A DNA stretch of 14,550 bases, taken from NCBI GenBank assembly GCA_036744635.1, contig DAIOHQ010000114.1, forward strand, positions 1 through 14,550, in the 5' to 3' direction. Shown piece by piece: positions 1 to 7,343 of this stretch (its first letter is position 1; each line of letters begins with the position of its first letter). Origin of the DNA: DAIOHQ01 sp036744635 (GTDB taxonomy: Bacteria; Planctomycetota; Phycisphaerae; Tepidisphaerales; Tepidisphaeraceae). The translations under genes were made by a program, and so were the position numbers. The notes under the pieces were generated by a model that saw only the letters and a list, made by a program, of their open reading frames with translations, ran no database searches and was not told where the DNA came from.

Positions 1-46
1 ACCGGACATTTTAACTTTGGAGAAATACCGGACATTTTAACTTTGG
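1..46. repeat. Two-copy 20-bp direct repeat at window edge
   Basis: A 20-base sequence beginning ACCGGACATT is present twice without mismatch (1-20 and 27-46), separated by AGAAAT, so the period is 26 bp. The array is cut by the window start and may continue upstream. Spaced direct copies of this kind occur in the ends of some transposons (for example IS21-like elements), but no transposase is in the window and the link is only a guess. Confidence 0.6.
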
Positions 47-68
47 TTTGACAGGAGAACTTGAGAAC

Positions 69-97
69 TTGACAGAGTTTTTGTGTCGGCTTACTGT
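69..97 (+). promoter_or_regulatory. Candidate sigma-70 type promoter for the STAS/kinase unit
   Basis: A perfect -35 hexamer TTGACA (69-74) is followed after 17 bp by TACTGT (92-97), which keeps the conserved T, A and final T of the -10. Transcription would start near 104, leaving a leader of about 107 nt before the STAS start at 211. A second TTGACA at 48-53 has no matching -10. The motif GAGAACTT occurs twice just upstream (55-70). Prediction from spacing only. Confidence 0.45.
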
Positions 98-210
98 AAA
101 ATGCGTGTTTGTGGCAGCGCGGCCGCGCGTGGAGAAGCGGAGAGGTGCGGCCGGCGACTGATGAATGCTCCGGCGGCGCGAGGCCGGGTCCTTTTGCGGA
201 AACCATTGGC

Positions 211-573
211 ATGTCGGAAACAAGCCCCCCCATTTCGGTCTCGGAACAGAAGGATATCCGCGTCGTCGAATTCCGCGACCAGCGGATCCTGGACGAGCAG
301 AACATCGTCGAGATCGGGCAGACGCTGACGGCGTTGATTGAGGAGAAGGACTATCCCAAGATCCTGCTGGACTTTGCCAACGTCGATCACCTGTCTTCCG
401 CGGCGCTGGGGATGCTGATCAATGCCAACAACCGGATCAAGCAGAAGAACGGGCAGTTGCGCCTGGCCAACATCAAGCCGGAAATTCTGGAAGTTTTCGT
501 CATCACCAAGCTGAACAAGCTGTTCCGCATCCTGCCGAATCGCGCGGAGGCGACGGCGAGTTTCACTCAGTAG
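211..573 (+). CDS. STAS-domain anti-sigma factor antagonist (SpoIIAA/RsbV-like)
   Basis: A 120-residue single-domain STAS protein. In partner-switching systems such a protein binds the cognate serine kinase when unphosphorylated and so frees a sigma factor or other target; the kinase inactivates it by phosphorylation. The fold is visible as a beta strand (IRVVEF, 16-21), a helix (about 31-46), KILLDFANV (50-58) and the phospho-loop HLSSAALG (60-67); Ser63 lines up with the phosphorylated Ser58 of Bacillus SpoIIAA. ATG 211 is chosen because the fold begins soon after it; the in-frame TTG at 109 would add 34 arginine- and glycine-rich residues without domain character. The kinase gene follows on the same strand after 111 bp, which supports the pairing. 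The family call is firm, the regulated target unknown. Confidence 0.9.
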   Translation: MSETSPPISVSEQKDIRVVEFRDQRILDEQNIVEIGQTLTALIEEKDYPKILLDFANVDHLSSAALGMLINANNRIKQKNGQLRLANIKPEILEVFVITKLNKLFRILPNRAEATASFTQ

Positions 574-590
574 TCCGGCGGAATTGCGAG

Positions 591-606
591 CCGGCGCAGG
601 CGCCGG
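591..606 (+). other. GC-rich hairpin between STAS and kinase genes
   Basis: A perfect 7-bp inverted repeat (591-597 with 600-606) and a 2-nt gap lies 18 bp after the STAS stop codon. There is no following T run, so it is a poor intrinsic terminator; it could be an mRNA processing or stability element between two genes of one transcript. Chance is possible in such GC-rich DNA. Confidence 0.3.
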
Positions 607-684
607 ACGGGGCGGACGGCCGGAGGGCAGAAGGAATCACAGGGGGATGCTAGGGGGCGTGTTCAGGAGCGGAGGCTGTCGAGG

Positions 685-1305
685 ATGGGCGTCGCCGACT
701 CCAACAAGCGCAGCGGCGGGAATTCGCGGCGACGGCCAGCGCGTGCGGCGCGAGGAAGCCGCCCGGCCGCGGGCAAAAAGATCAACGGCTCACGTAAAAC
801 CTCAACCAACAAGCCGGTGCGCATCACCATTCCTTCTGATTTCCTCCACGGCCGCAACGTCCAGAAAAAGATTCTCGACGAAGTGGCGAAATACGGCTTC
901 AGCAGCACGAGCACCTTCGGCATCAAGCTGGCTTTGGAAGAAGCCCTTATGAATGCCATCAAGCACGGCAATAAACTGGACCCGCATAAGAAGGTGCATA
1001 TTGAGGCTCACGTGACGCCGGTCATGGCCGAGATCATCATCGAGGATGAAGGGCCGGGCTTCGACCGGAAGTGCGTTCCTGATCCGACCCTTGAGGAAAA
1101 CCTGCAAAAGTGCAGCGGGCGCGGAATCTTGCTGATGGAAGCGTACATGAACAGCGTCCGCTGGGACCACGGCGGGCGGAGGGTGCGGATGGTGAAGAAA
1201 AATGAAGACGATGACTGCGGCCCCTGTGCCACCGGGTCGCCTCGCGATCCCCATTCGCCTGTGATCCCGCCGCCCCGCCACGAAACCCGTCATGAAGATT
1301 CTTGA
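685..1305 (+). CDS. Anti-sigma factor serine kinase (RsbW/SpoIIAB-like HATPase)
   Basis: A 206-residue GHKL ATPase-fold kinase predicted to phosphorylate the upstream STAS protein and sequester a sigma factor or other target. The N box EEALMNAIKHG (85-95, with Glu86, Asn90, His94), the G1 box EDEGPGFD (120-127) and the G2 box GRGILLM (145-151) are all present, so ATP binding should be intact. Residues 1-43 form a basic, low-complexity extension rich in Arg, Lys, Ser and Gly, and about 30 proline- and histidine-containing residues follow the fold; both are extra compared with the usual 140-150 residues. GGAGG at 671-675 lies 9 nt before the ATG. The stop codon overlaps the start of the LptF/G-type gene by 14 bp, suggesting translational coupling. 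Confidence 0.88.
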   Translation: MGVADSNKRSGGNSRRRPARAARGSRPAAGKKINGSRKTSTNKPVRITIPSDFLHGRNVQKKILDEVAKYGFSSTSTFGIKLALEEALMNAIKHGNKLDPHKKVHIEAHVTPVMAEIIIEDEGPGFDRKCVPDPTLEENLQKCSGRGILLMEAYMNSVRWDHGGRRVRMVKKNEDDDCGPCATGSPRDPHSPVIPPPRHETRHEDS

Positions 1306-2428
1306 CCGCTACGTCCTGACCACGTTCCTCAAGAACTACCTTATCAGCTTCTTCGTGCTGGTCGGGCTTTATGTGGTGCTGGACATGATCTTCAACTTCG
1401 ACGACTTCACCCGCATCCAGGCGGAGCAGGGACAGAGCACGCTGGAGTCGCTGCCGTCGATCATCTTCGCGATCGGGGAATATTATTTTTACCAGATGTT
1501 CCTGTTCTTCCTGTTCCTTTCCGGCATCATTCCGGTGGTGGCGGCGGCGTTCACGCTCATGCGTTTCAGCCGGTTCAATGAACTGGTGGCAATCCTGGCT
1601 GCCGGGCGGCCGCTGCTGCGGGTGGCGCTGCCGATTATCTTCGCGGGTCTGGTGCTCAACGGCCTGGTGATCATTGACCAGGAGGTGCTGATCCCCGGCA
1701 TGATTCCCAAGCTCACCCGCGACCGCCGCGAAGCCGGCACCGACTCGGCCAAGGCATACCCGATTCAATCGATGCAGGATGAGAACCGCGCACTGCTGGT
1801 TGTCGGCCGGTATGTTTCGGGGCCTACAACGCCCGCCATGGAAAACATCACGCTGATTGCCCGCGATGAAAACCTCAGTCCCGTGGCCCGCCTGACCGCC
1901 GACGCCGCGACCTGGGATGCACAGCAGCAGCAGTGGCAGCTCACGAACGGCCTGCGCCTTGATATCCGGCTGACTGAAGGCCGCCGTCCCGAGCCGGAAC
2001 GGGTGGCGGTGTACAAGAGCGACATCAGCCCGGAGACCATTGCCCTCTATCGCAGCCGCGATTTTGTGCGCTTTCTGTCCACGGAACGCATCTCGGAGCT
2101 GATCAACACCGCAAGCTATGGCCGCGTGGAGCTGCTGCGGGTCAAGCATACGCGGTTCACTCAGCCGATTTTGAATTTCATCCTGCTGCTGCTGGCCATC
2201 CCCTGCGTGATGACGCGCGAGCCCGGGCGGTTGAAATCAGCCGCGTTGCGCTGCGTGATCCTGATGGCATTGTGCCTCGGTACCGTCTTCATCACCCAAC
2301 AACTGGCCGGCAATCCTCCGCCGGAGCACCCGGATTGGACCAGCACCTGGCCGGCGCTGTGGGCGTGGATCCCGGTGTTTGTGTTTGGTCCGCTGGCGGT
2401 TTATTTGCTGGACGGGATCAAGACGTGA
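1292..2428 (+). CDS. LptF/LptG-family lipopolysaccharide export permease
   Basis: A 378-residue permease of the YjgP/YjgQ (LptF/LptG) family. With the ATPase LptB and the periplasmic bridge LptC/A, this family extracts LPS or a related glycolipid from the inner membrane. Six membrane segments are visible: about 15-34, 68-90, 111-129, then a hydrophilic periplasmic beta domain (roughly 135-285), then 290-310, 320-342 and 353-373. NELVAILAAGR (96-106), between helices 2 and 3, matches the coupling helix that contacts LptB. Length is typical (350-400). LptF and LptG cannot be told apart here, and only one such permease is in the window, so its partner must lie elsewhere. An LptE-like gene lies on the other strand about 6 kb away. 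Confidence 0.88.
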   Translation: MKILDRYVLTTFLKNYLISFFVLVGLYVVLDMIFNFDDFTRIQAEQGQSTLESLPSIIFAIGEYYFYQMFLFFLFLSGIIPVVAAAFTLMRFSRFNELVAILAAGRPLLRVALPIIFAGLVLNGLVIIDQEVLIPGMIPKLTRDRREAGTDSAKAYPIQSMQDENRALLVVGRYVSGPTTPAMENITLIARDENLSPVARLTADAATWDAQQQQWQLTNGLRLDIRLTEGRRPEPERVAVYKSDISPETIALYRSRDFVRFLSTERISELINTASYGRVELLRVKHTRFTQPILNFILLLLAIPCVMTREPGRLKSAALRCVILMALCLGTVFITQQLAGNPPPEHPDWTSTWPALWAWIPVFVFGPLAVYLLDGIKT

Positions 2429-2458
2429 GGGAGCGTATGGGCTTCTTTTTTCTCTCAA

Positions 2459-2481
2459 CTTGATATCTGGACCTTGATATC
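2459..2481. promoter_or_regulatory. Direct repeat CTTGATATC x2, possible operator
   Basis: CTTGATATC occurs at 2459-2467 and 2473-2481, 14 bp apart, in the 115-bp gap before the redox operon. Each copy contains the palindrome GATATC. The second copy overlaps the predicted -35. CCTTGA (2472-2477) is also mirrored by TCAAGG (2507-2512) across the predicted start. This could be a regulator site; no family can be named. Confidence 0.35.
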
Positions 2482-2502
2482 CATTTTATCGTTGGCTATG
2501 GT
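2474..2502 (+). promoter_or_regulatory. Candidate promoter of the redox operon
   Basis: TTGATA (2474-2479) and TATGGT (2497-2502) are separated by 17 bp, matching five and four of six consensus bases. The start point would be near 2509, about 35 nt upstream of ATG 2544. The -35 sits inside the second copy of the direct repeat CTTGATATC, so a regulator binding that repeat would affect this promoter. Confidence 0.45.
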
Positions 2503-2543
2503 ATCGTCAAGGTGAGCCTTATAGTTCTCAGCCGGACTTGGTG

Positions 2544-3602
2544 ATGCGCGTCAGCGGGCAAAAAATTCGAGCGGGGCTCTGGGGCGCGCTGGTGACGGCG
2601 CTGCTGGCGATGGCAATTGTCGTCGGTTCGCGCAACCTCGATCATTTCGATGCGGCACTGGTGGGTTACACCTTCGCCACGCTGTTTGCGGCCTTCGGGA
2701 TCACCTTTCGCTATGCCATGTGGCTGCAGCGGCCGCCGACGCGGATGTACTGGCGGCGGGGGTGGCAGACGTTCTTCAAGCCGCATTTTATCGCGATGCA
2801 CATCGCCCAGCTTGGCCGGCGGTTCTTCGTTGAATTCGTCGCCAACCGCTTCATCTGGAAGCGCGGCAGGGGGCGCTGGGGAGCGCACTGGCTGATCATG
2901 TGGGGATGCATCATGGCGTTCGGGATCACGTTCCCGCTGGTCTACGGCTGGATTCATTTCGAATCCGAGCCGGGTAGGATCGATTGGTATCGCACTTACG
3001 TCTTCGGATTTCCCACCATCGCGTTTCCGATTCATTCGCTGATGGGCTTCATGATCTTTCATGGGCTGGTATGGGCATCGATCTTTGTGATCCTCGGCGT
3101 CATGCTGGCGATGCGCCGGCGCATGCGCGATCACGGCGCGGTGGCGGTGCAGCAGTTCGGGGAGGATTTTCTGCCGCTGATTCTGCTGTTCGCCATCAGC
3201 GTCACCGGTATCATGCTGACGGCCAGCTATACGTGGATGAAGGGGTATGGATATGACTTTCTGGCGGTGCTGCATGCAATCACCGTCATCCTGTTTTTGC
3301 TGTGGCTGCCCTTCGGAAAATTCTTCCACATCTTCCAGCGGCCTGCCCAGCTTGGGGTGAGTTTCTATAAGGATGTTGGGGCAAGCTCGAAGCAGGCGGA
3401 GTGCCGGCGTTGCGGGACGGAATTCGCATCCGAGATGATGGTGAAGGACCTGATCACCGTCGAGCGAGAGCTGGGATTTCAGTACGAGATGCCGGAGGAT
3501 GAGCATTATCAGTGGATCTGCCCGCGCTGCCGGCGGGCGATGTTTGGCGTTGCCCAGAGCAAGCTCTGGGCGGGACAGCAGGCGATGGAGATGAAGGCGT
3601 AA
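2544..3602 (+). CDS. NarI-like diheme cytochrome b membrane subunit with C-terminal zinc ribbon
   Basis: A 352-residue integral membrane protein, likely the quinol-oxidising anchor of the downstream molybdoenzyme. Membrane segments are near 11-28, 38-60, 114-136, 160-190, 209-228 and 238-258. His244 and His262 are 18 apart, in the context LHAITVILFLLWLPFGKFFHI; in E. coli NarI the heme ligands His187 and His205 have the same spacing and the same PF-K/R-xxH ending. His164 and His173 are candidates for the second pair. Residues 287-329 hold two CxxC pairs (Cys287/290 and Cys326/329), a zinc-ribbon or rubredoxin-like tail not found in classical NarI. In-frame TTG 2538 and GTG 2541 are alternative starts; ATG 2544 is preferred and no clear ribosome site is seen. 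The next gene begins at the base after the stop codon. The role is inferred from motif and context. Confidence 0.75.
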   Translation: MRVSGQKIRAGLWGALVTALLAMAIVVGSRNLDHFDAALVGYTFATLFAAFGITFRYAMWLQRPPTRMYWRRGWQTFFKPHFIAMHIAQLGRRFFVEFVANRFIWKRGRGRWGAHWLIMWGCIMAFGITFPLVYGWIHFESEPGRIDWYRTYVFGFPTIAFPIHSLMGFMIFHGLVWASIFVILGVMLAMRRRMRDHGAVAVQQFGEDFLPLILLFAISVTGIMLTASYTWMKGYGYDFLAVLHAITVILFLLWLPFGKFFHIFQRPAQLGVSFYKDVGASSKQAECRRCGTEFASEMMVKDLITVERELGFQYEMPEDEHYQWICPRCRRAMFGVAQSKLWAGQQAMEMKA

Positions 3603-5873
3603 ATGGCCACACAACCGGTTGGAAATATCGAGATCATCCAGCGTTTCGGCCCGCATCTTTCGGTGGCCTCGGGCGAGCGACTTTCCACCAGCGTCGAGCC
3701 GGACCGGCTGGTAAAGACGCACTGCTGTTTTTGCGGGCAGCAGTGCGGGATTCAGCTCAAAGTCAAAGATGAAGAGGTGATCGGGTTTGAGCCTTGGGAG
3801 GATTTTCCTTTCAACCGCGGAATGCTGTGTCCCAAGGGCGTGAAGCGCTATCTGCAGGGTTCGCACCCGGATCGGCTGCTGACGGCATTTCGCCGCGATC
3901 CGGCCGCGCCCGGCGGGTTTGCGCCCATGGGATATGATGAGGCGATTCGCCGGGTGGCCGGAGAGATCGACCGCATCCAGAAGACCTATGGCAATGATGC
4001 CTTTGGCGTGCTTTCAGGCGCCAGCCTGACGACCGAAAAGACGTATCTCATGGGCAAGTTCGCCCGCGTGTGCCTGAAGACCAAATACATCGATTACAAC
4101 GGCCGACTTTGCATGGTGAGCGCGGCGGCCGCGAGCAAGAAGGCTTTTGGCGTCGACCGCCCCACCAGCCCGTGGGCGGACATGATCGGGGCGGAGGTAA
4201 TCTGGGTGGCGGGGTCGAACGTGGCCGAGTGTGCGCCGATCACCACCAACTATTTATGGCAGGCGCGCGAGCAGGGGGCGAAGATCATCGTGCAGGACCC
4301 GCGGATCACGCCGATCGCGCGGACGTGCGACCTGTTTCTGCCGGTGAAGCCGGGGCGGGATGTGGCGCTTTTTGCCGGCGTGTTGCAGTTGATGATCGAG
4401 AACGGGTGGATCAATCATGACTTCATCGAGCGCCACACCGTCGGATTCCAGCAGGTGGCGGACTATGTGAAGCAGTGGACGCCGGCGAAGACCGCGGAGG
4501 TGAGCGGCGTGCCGGAGCGCTCGATCCGGCAAGCGGCGGAATGGTGGGGCACCGCCAAGAGCAGTTTCTTATTCCATGCCCGCGGGATCGAGCATCACAC
4601 CCATGGCGTCATGAATTGTCTGGGGGCGATCAACCTGGTGCTGGCATCGGGTCGGATCGGGCGGGCGGGCACGGGGTATGGCACGATCGTCGGGCAGGCA
4701 AACGGGCAGGGCGGGCGCGAACATGGGCAGAAAGCGGACCAACTGCCGGGGGCGCGCGACCTGGCCAATCCGGAGCATCGCAAATACGTCGCCGGCGTCT
4801 GGGGCATCGACGAAAAGGACCTCCCGCAGCCGGGCGTGGATTGCTATGAGATGTTCCGCAAGATTGATGCCGGCGAGATCAAGGGCTTGATCAGCATCTG
4901 CTTCAACCCCAAGGTGTCGTTGCCGGATAACGCGTTCATTACGCGGGCACTGGATAAGCTCGAATTTTTCGTCGCCATCGACTTTTTCTTGAATGACACA
5001 GCCCAACACGCCGACATCGTCCTGCCCGGCAGCCTGCAGGAGGAAGATGAAGGGACGGTGACACAGGTGGAGGGGCGGGTGATCAAGATCAACAAGGCCA
5101 TCGCCTGCCCCGGGGAGGCGCGCGAGGACTGGCGGATTATCCAGGACATCGCGGCGGCGCTTGGGCGCACGCACGGGATGACCTTCGACTCGCCGCGGGC
5201 GATCTGGGAAGAGTTGCGCGTGGCCAGCAAAGGCGGCATCGCCGACTATTCGGGGATCAGCTACGAGAAGATCGAGAAGAACTATGGCGTCTTCTGGCCA
5301 TGTCCCAGCACCGATCCGCAGGGCCGGCCACAGCCGGATTTTCCGGGAACGCCGCGGCTTTTTGAGGAGGGAAGCTGGAACCCCATCGCCAAGGGCGCGG
5401 GACCGTATTATTTCCCCGATGGCAAGGCGCGCTTCAACGTGGCGGCATACACGCCGCCGGCCGAGGAGACGGACAGCGAGTACCCGCTGATTCTCACCAC
5501 CGGGCGCGTGGTCAGCCAATTTCTCTCCGGCACGCAGACGCGCCGGATCGGGCCACTGGTGAGCCAGTATCCCGAGCCGAAAATCGAACTGCACCCGCGC
5601 CTGGCGGTGAAGCTCGGCATCGCCGATGGCGACTGGGCGACCGCCGAGACCCGGCGCGGAACGTGTACATTGAAGGCGCAGGTCGTGACCACCATTCGCC
5701 CTGACACCATCTTCATCCCGTACCACTGGGCGGGAAAGAAAAGCGCCAACCAGCTCACCATCTCCGCGCAGGATCCGATCTCGAAAATCCCCGAGTACAA
5801 AGTCTGCGCCGTCCGCCTCCGCAGGGCGGATGCCGCCCCAGACTACGCCAACGAACTGGAGCCCCAGCAGTAA
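3603..5873 (+). CDS. Molybdopterin oxidoreductase, NasA/NapA-type nitrate-reductase-like catalytic subunit
   Basis: A 756-residue bis-MGD enzyme of the DMSO reductase superfamily. An N-terminal [4Fe-4S] site is formed by Cys41-x2-Cys44-x3-Cys48 and Cys76 (LCPKG). NGRLCMVSA places Cys170 as the probable molybdenum ligand, as in NapA and NasA (N-x-R-x-C-M-x-S-A), not Ser, Asp or Sec. Other family segments are GSNVAECAP, IVQDPR, GQANGQGGREHGQKADQLPG and ILTTGRVVSQFLSGTQTRR near the C-terminal molybdopterin-binding domain. No Tat signal is seen, so a cytoplasmic location is expected. Nitrate is the most likely substrate by motif, but formate or another oxyanion cannot be excluded. It has no NADH or flavin domain; electrons must come from its FeS and cytochrome partners. 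GGAG (3586-3589) lies shortly before the ATG. Confidence 0.88.
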   Translation: MATQPVGNIEIIQRFGPHLSVASGERLSTSVEPDRLVKTHCCFCGQQCGIQLKVKDEEVIGFEPWEDFPFNRGMLCPKGVKRYLQGSHPDRLLTAFRRDPAAPGGFAPMGYDEAIRRVAGEIDRIQKTYGNDAFGVLSGASLTTEKTYLMGKFARVCLKTKYIDYNGRLCMVSAAAASKKAFGVDRPTSPWADMIGAEVIWVAGSNVAECAPITTNYLWQAREQGAKIIVQDPRITPIARTCDLFLPVKPGRDVALFAGVLQLMIENGWINHDFIERHTVGFQQVADYVKQWTPAKTAEVSGVPERSIRQAAEWWGTAKSSFLFHARGIEHHTHGVMNCLGAINLVLASGRIGRAGTGYGTIVGQANGQGGREHGQKADQLPGARDLANPEHRKYVAGVWGIDEKDLPQPGVDCYEMFRKIDAGEIKGLISICFNPKVSLPDNAFITRALDKLEFFVAIDFFLNDTAQHADIVLPGSLQEEDEGTVTQVEGRVIKINKAIACPGEAREDWRIIQDIAAALGRTHGMTFDSPRAIWEELRVASKGGIADYSGISYEKIEKNYGVFWPCPSTDPQGRPQPDFPGTPRLFEEGSWNPIAKGAGPYYFPDGKARFNVAAYTPPAEETDSEYPLILTTGRVVSQFLSGTQTRRIGPLVSQYPEPKIELHPRLAVKLGIADGDWATAETRRGTCTLKAQVVTTIRPDTIFIPYHWAGKKSANQLTISAQDPISKIPEYKVCAVRLRRADAAPDYANELEPQQ

Positions 5874-5896
5874 ATCCAGAATTCAAAATCCAAATC

Positions 5897-6544
5897 ATGG
5901 TTCCCGACCACCTCCAATTCTTCATCGATCCCAACCGTTGCATCGGCTGCCAGGCGTGCGTGCAGGCCTGCACTGAGTGCGATACCCACAAGGGCGAGTC
6001 GATGATTCATCTCGAATACGTTGACCGCAGCACGTCAGTGCAGACGGTGCCGGTGGTCTGCATGCACTGCGAGCAGCCAACCTGCGCGGAAGTCTGCCCG
6101 GCCGACGCCATCAAGCGCACGGGCGACGGCGTGGTGCAATCCGCCCGCAAGCCGCGCTGCATCGCCTGCGGCAACTGCGTGGTCGCCTGCCCGTTTGGCG
6201 TGCCCGAGGTCTACATCGAACAGCAGATCATGAAGAAGTGTGACATGTGCTACGACCGCTCATCGGTGGGCAAGAAGCCGATGTGCGCCACCGTCTGCCC
6301 GAGCCAGGCGCTGTTCTTCGGCACGCGCGAGGAGATCGAACACCTGCGGCCGCGCTCGCGGCCGATCAACCAGTTCCAGTTCGGCCGGCAGACGATCACC
6401 ACCCGCGTCAACATGATGGTGCCGATCGAGGCGCCGGCCGCGTACGTGGACGTGACGGCGGCGATGGAAGACCAGAGCGTGGGGAAGCGGATTTCATTGA
6501 ACGTGCTGGCCGATGATCCCTTCGCCGAAGTGCAGGCGCTATGA
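5897..6544 (+). CDS. Four-cluster ferredoxin subunit (NrfC/NarH/FdnH-like)
   Basis: A 215-residue electron-transfer subunit with sixteen cysteines in four groups: Cys15/18/21/25, Cys55/58/63/67, Cys88/91/94/98 and Cys115/118/130/134. All four sites have four Cys, so four [4Fe-4S] clusters are expected, unlike NarH, where one cluster is [3Fe-4S]. Spacing follows the NrfC/DmsB/FdnH family. Its place between catalytic and membrane subunits suggests it carries electrons from the cytochrome b or Rieske protein to the molybdopterin subunit. There is no signal peptide. The start follows a 23-bp A-rich gap (5874-5896) with no Shine-Dalgarno motif. The last codon and stop overlap the Rieske start as ATGA. 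The tail after 140 has no recognisable domain. Confidence 0.88.
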   Translation: MVPDHLQFFIDPNRCIGCQACVQACTECDTHKGESMIHLEYVDRSTSVQTVPVVCMHCEQPTCAEVCPADAIKRTGDGVVQSARKPRCIACGNCVVACPFGVPEVYIEQQIMKKCDMCYDRSSVGKKPMCATVCPSQALFFGTREEIEHLRPRSRPINQFQFGRQTITTRVNMMVPIEAPAAYVDVTAAMEDQSVGKRISLNVLADDPFAEVQAL

Positions 6545-7122
6545 CCGAACTACACGAACCACCCGAACCCCCCCCACGCCCCGAGCAGCGCGAGCAGATC
6601 ACCCAGGCGCCGGACGGCCGGCCGGATGACGAGCAGCCGGCCTGGCGGAAGGATTTTCCGATCGACTGGCCGCAGGATCATTATGTTGCACGTCGCGACT
6701 TCACCAAGTTCATGGTCCTCACCAGCCTGGCGTTTGTGGTGGGGCACGTGTGGATCGGAATGCAGAGCTTCCTGCGCCGCCGCCGCGGAGAGCCCGCGGC
6801 GCGGCGAATCGTGTCATTAAAAGAACTGGCGGTCGGGCAATCGATCATCTTTGACTATCCGCAGAAGCATGACACGTGCATCCTTGTGCGCACGAGCGTC
6901 GATCAGATTCTCGCCTACAGCCAGAAATGCACGCACCTTTCCTGCGCCGTGGTGCCACAACTCGAAAAGAAATGTTTTCATTGTCCATGCCATGAAGGGG
7001 AATTCGATTTGCAAACGGGAAGGGCGCTGGCCGGGCCGCCGCGCCGGCCGCTGCCGCGGATCAAGCTGGAGATCCGAGATGACGTTGTTTACGCCACCGG
7101 CGTGGAGGTAAGCACGGTATGA
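6541..7122 (+). CDS. Membrane-anchored Rieske [2Fe-2S] protein
   Basis: A 193-residue protein with a full bc1-type Rieske centre. Cys130-T-His132 and Cys148-PC-His151 are the cluster ligands (C-x-H-x15-C-x2-H), and Cys135 and Cys150 are placed for the disulfide that stabilises high-potential Rieske proteins. Residues 1-48 are hydrophilic and proline-rich; ARRDFTKF (50-57) resembles a Tat motif directly before one hydrophobic segment (58-77), which is followed by RRRR (79-82). A Tat reading would put the Rieske domain outside; the positive-inside rule would put it in the cytoplasm. No cytochrome bc1 b subunit gene is adjacent, so it probably serves the molybdoenzyme complex. ATGA overlaps join it to the genes on both sides. 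Confidence 0.88.
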   Translation: MTELHEPPEPPPRPEQREQITQAPDGRPDDEQPAWRKDFPIDWPQDHYVARRDFTKFMVLTSLAFVVGHVWIGMQSFLRRRRGEPAARRIVSLKELAVGQSIIFDYPQKHDTCILVRTSVDQILAYSQKCTHLSCAVVPQLEKKCFHCPCHEGEFDLQTGRALAGPPRRPLPRIKLEIRDDVVYATGVEVSTV

Positions 7123-7343
7123 GAAAGCCTTTCACCCGCGAGCAGCGCATCACCGTTGTTTATGGAATCCTGTGCATCGTGCTGGTCATTGTGGTCCTGC
7201 AGCTTTGGCTGCTGACGGCGACGATGAATGCATATCTCGGCGGCGACGGCGGCGTGATCTGGCCGGCGGCTTTTGTGAGCACTGTCGCACTGCTGCTGAA
7301 TCTCGGCCTGTTGCGATATCTCTATCGGATGGAGAAACCATGA
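7119..7343 (+). CDS. Small two-helix membrane protein of the redox operon
   Basis: A 74-residue protein with two hydrophobic segments (about 10-33 and 47-66) separated by a glycine-rich turn with one Asp (LGGDGG), and basic ends. It resembles small accessory membrane proteins found next to such Rieske genes (possibly DUF6755-like, not verified). No metal ligands are evident: its one cysteine is inside helix 1 and it has no histidine. Translational coupling through ATGA on both sides (7119-7122 and 7340-7343) makes it a real gene despite its size. It is likely a structural subunit stabilising the complex in the membrane, by inference only. Confidence 0.75.
   Translation: MRKPFTREQRITVVYGILCIVLVIVVLQLWLLTATMNAYLGGDGGVIWPAAFVSTVALLLNLGLLRYLYRMEKP

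Noticed and set aside
1037..2149. 370-residue open frame on the minus strand
   Set aside because: Antisense to the kinase and LptF/G-type genes; no recognisable motif.
2496..3866. 456-residue open frame on the minus strand
   Set aside because: It lies opposite the cytochrome b gene and is rich in His, Arg, Gln and Pro with no domain or membrane pattern; it is a GC-driven shadow.
4569..5726. 385-residue open frame on the minus strand
   Set aside because: Antisense to the molybdopterin subunit, whose motifs are intact throughout; composition is that of a shadow frame.
3603..5873. Selenocysteine formate dehydrogenase
   Set aside because: The molybdenum ligand codon is TGC (Cys170), no in-frame TGA exists, and the surrounding motif is of the Nap/Nas kind.
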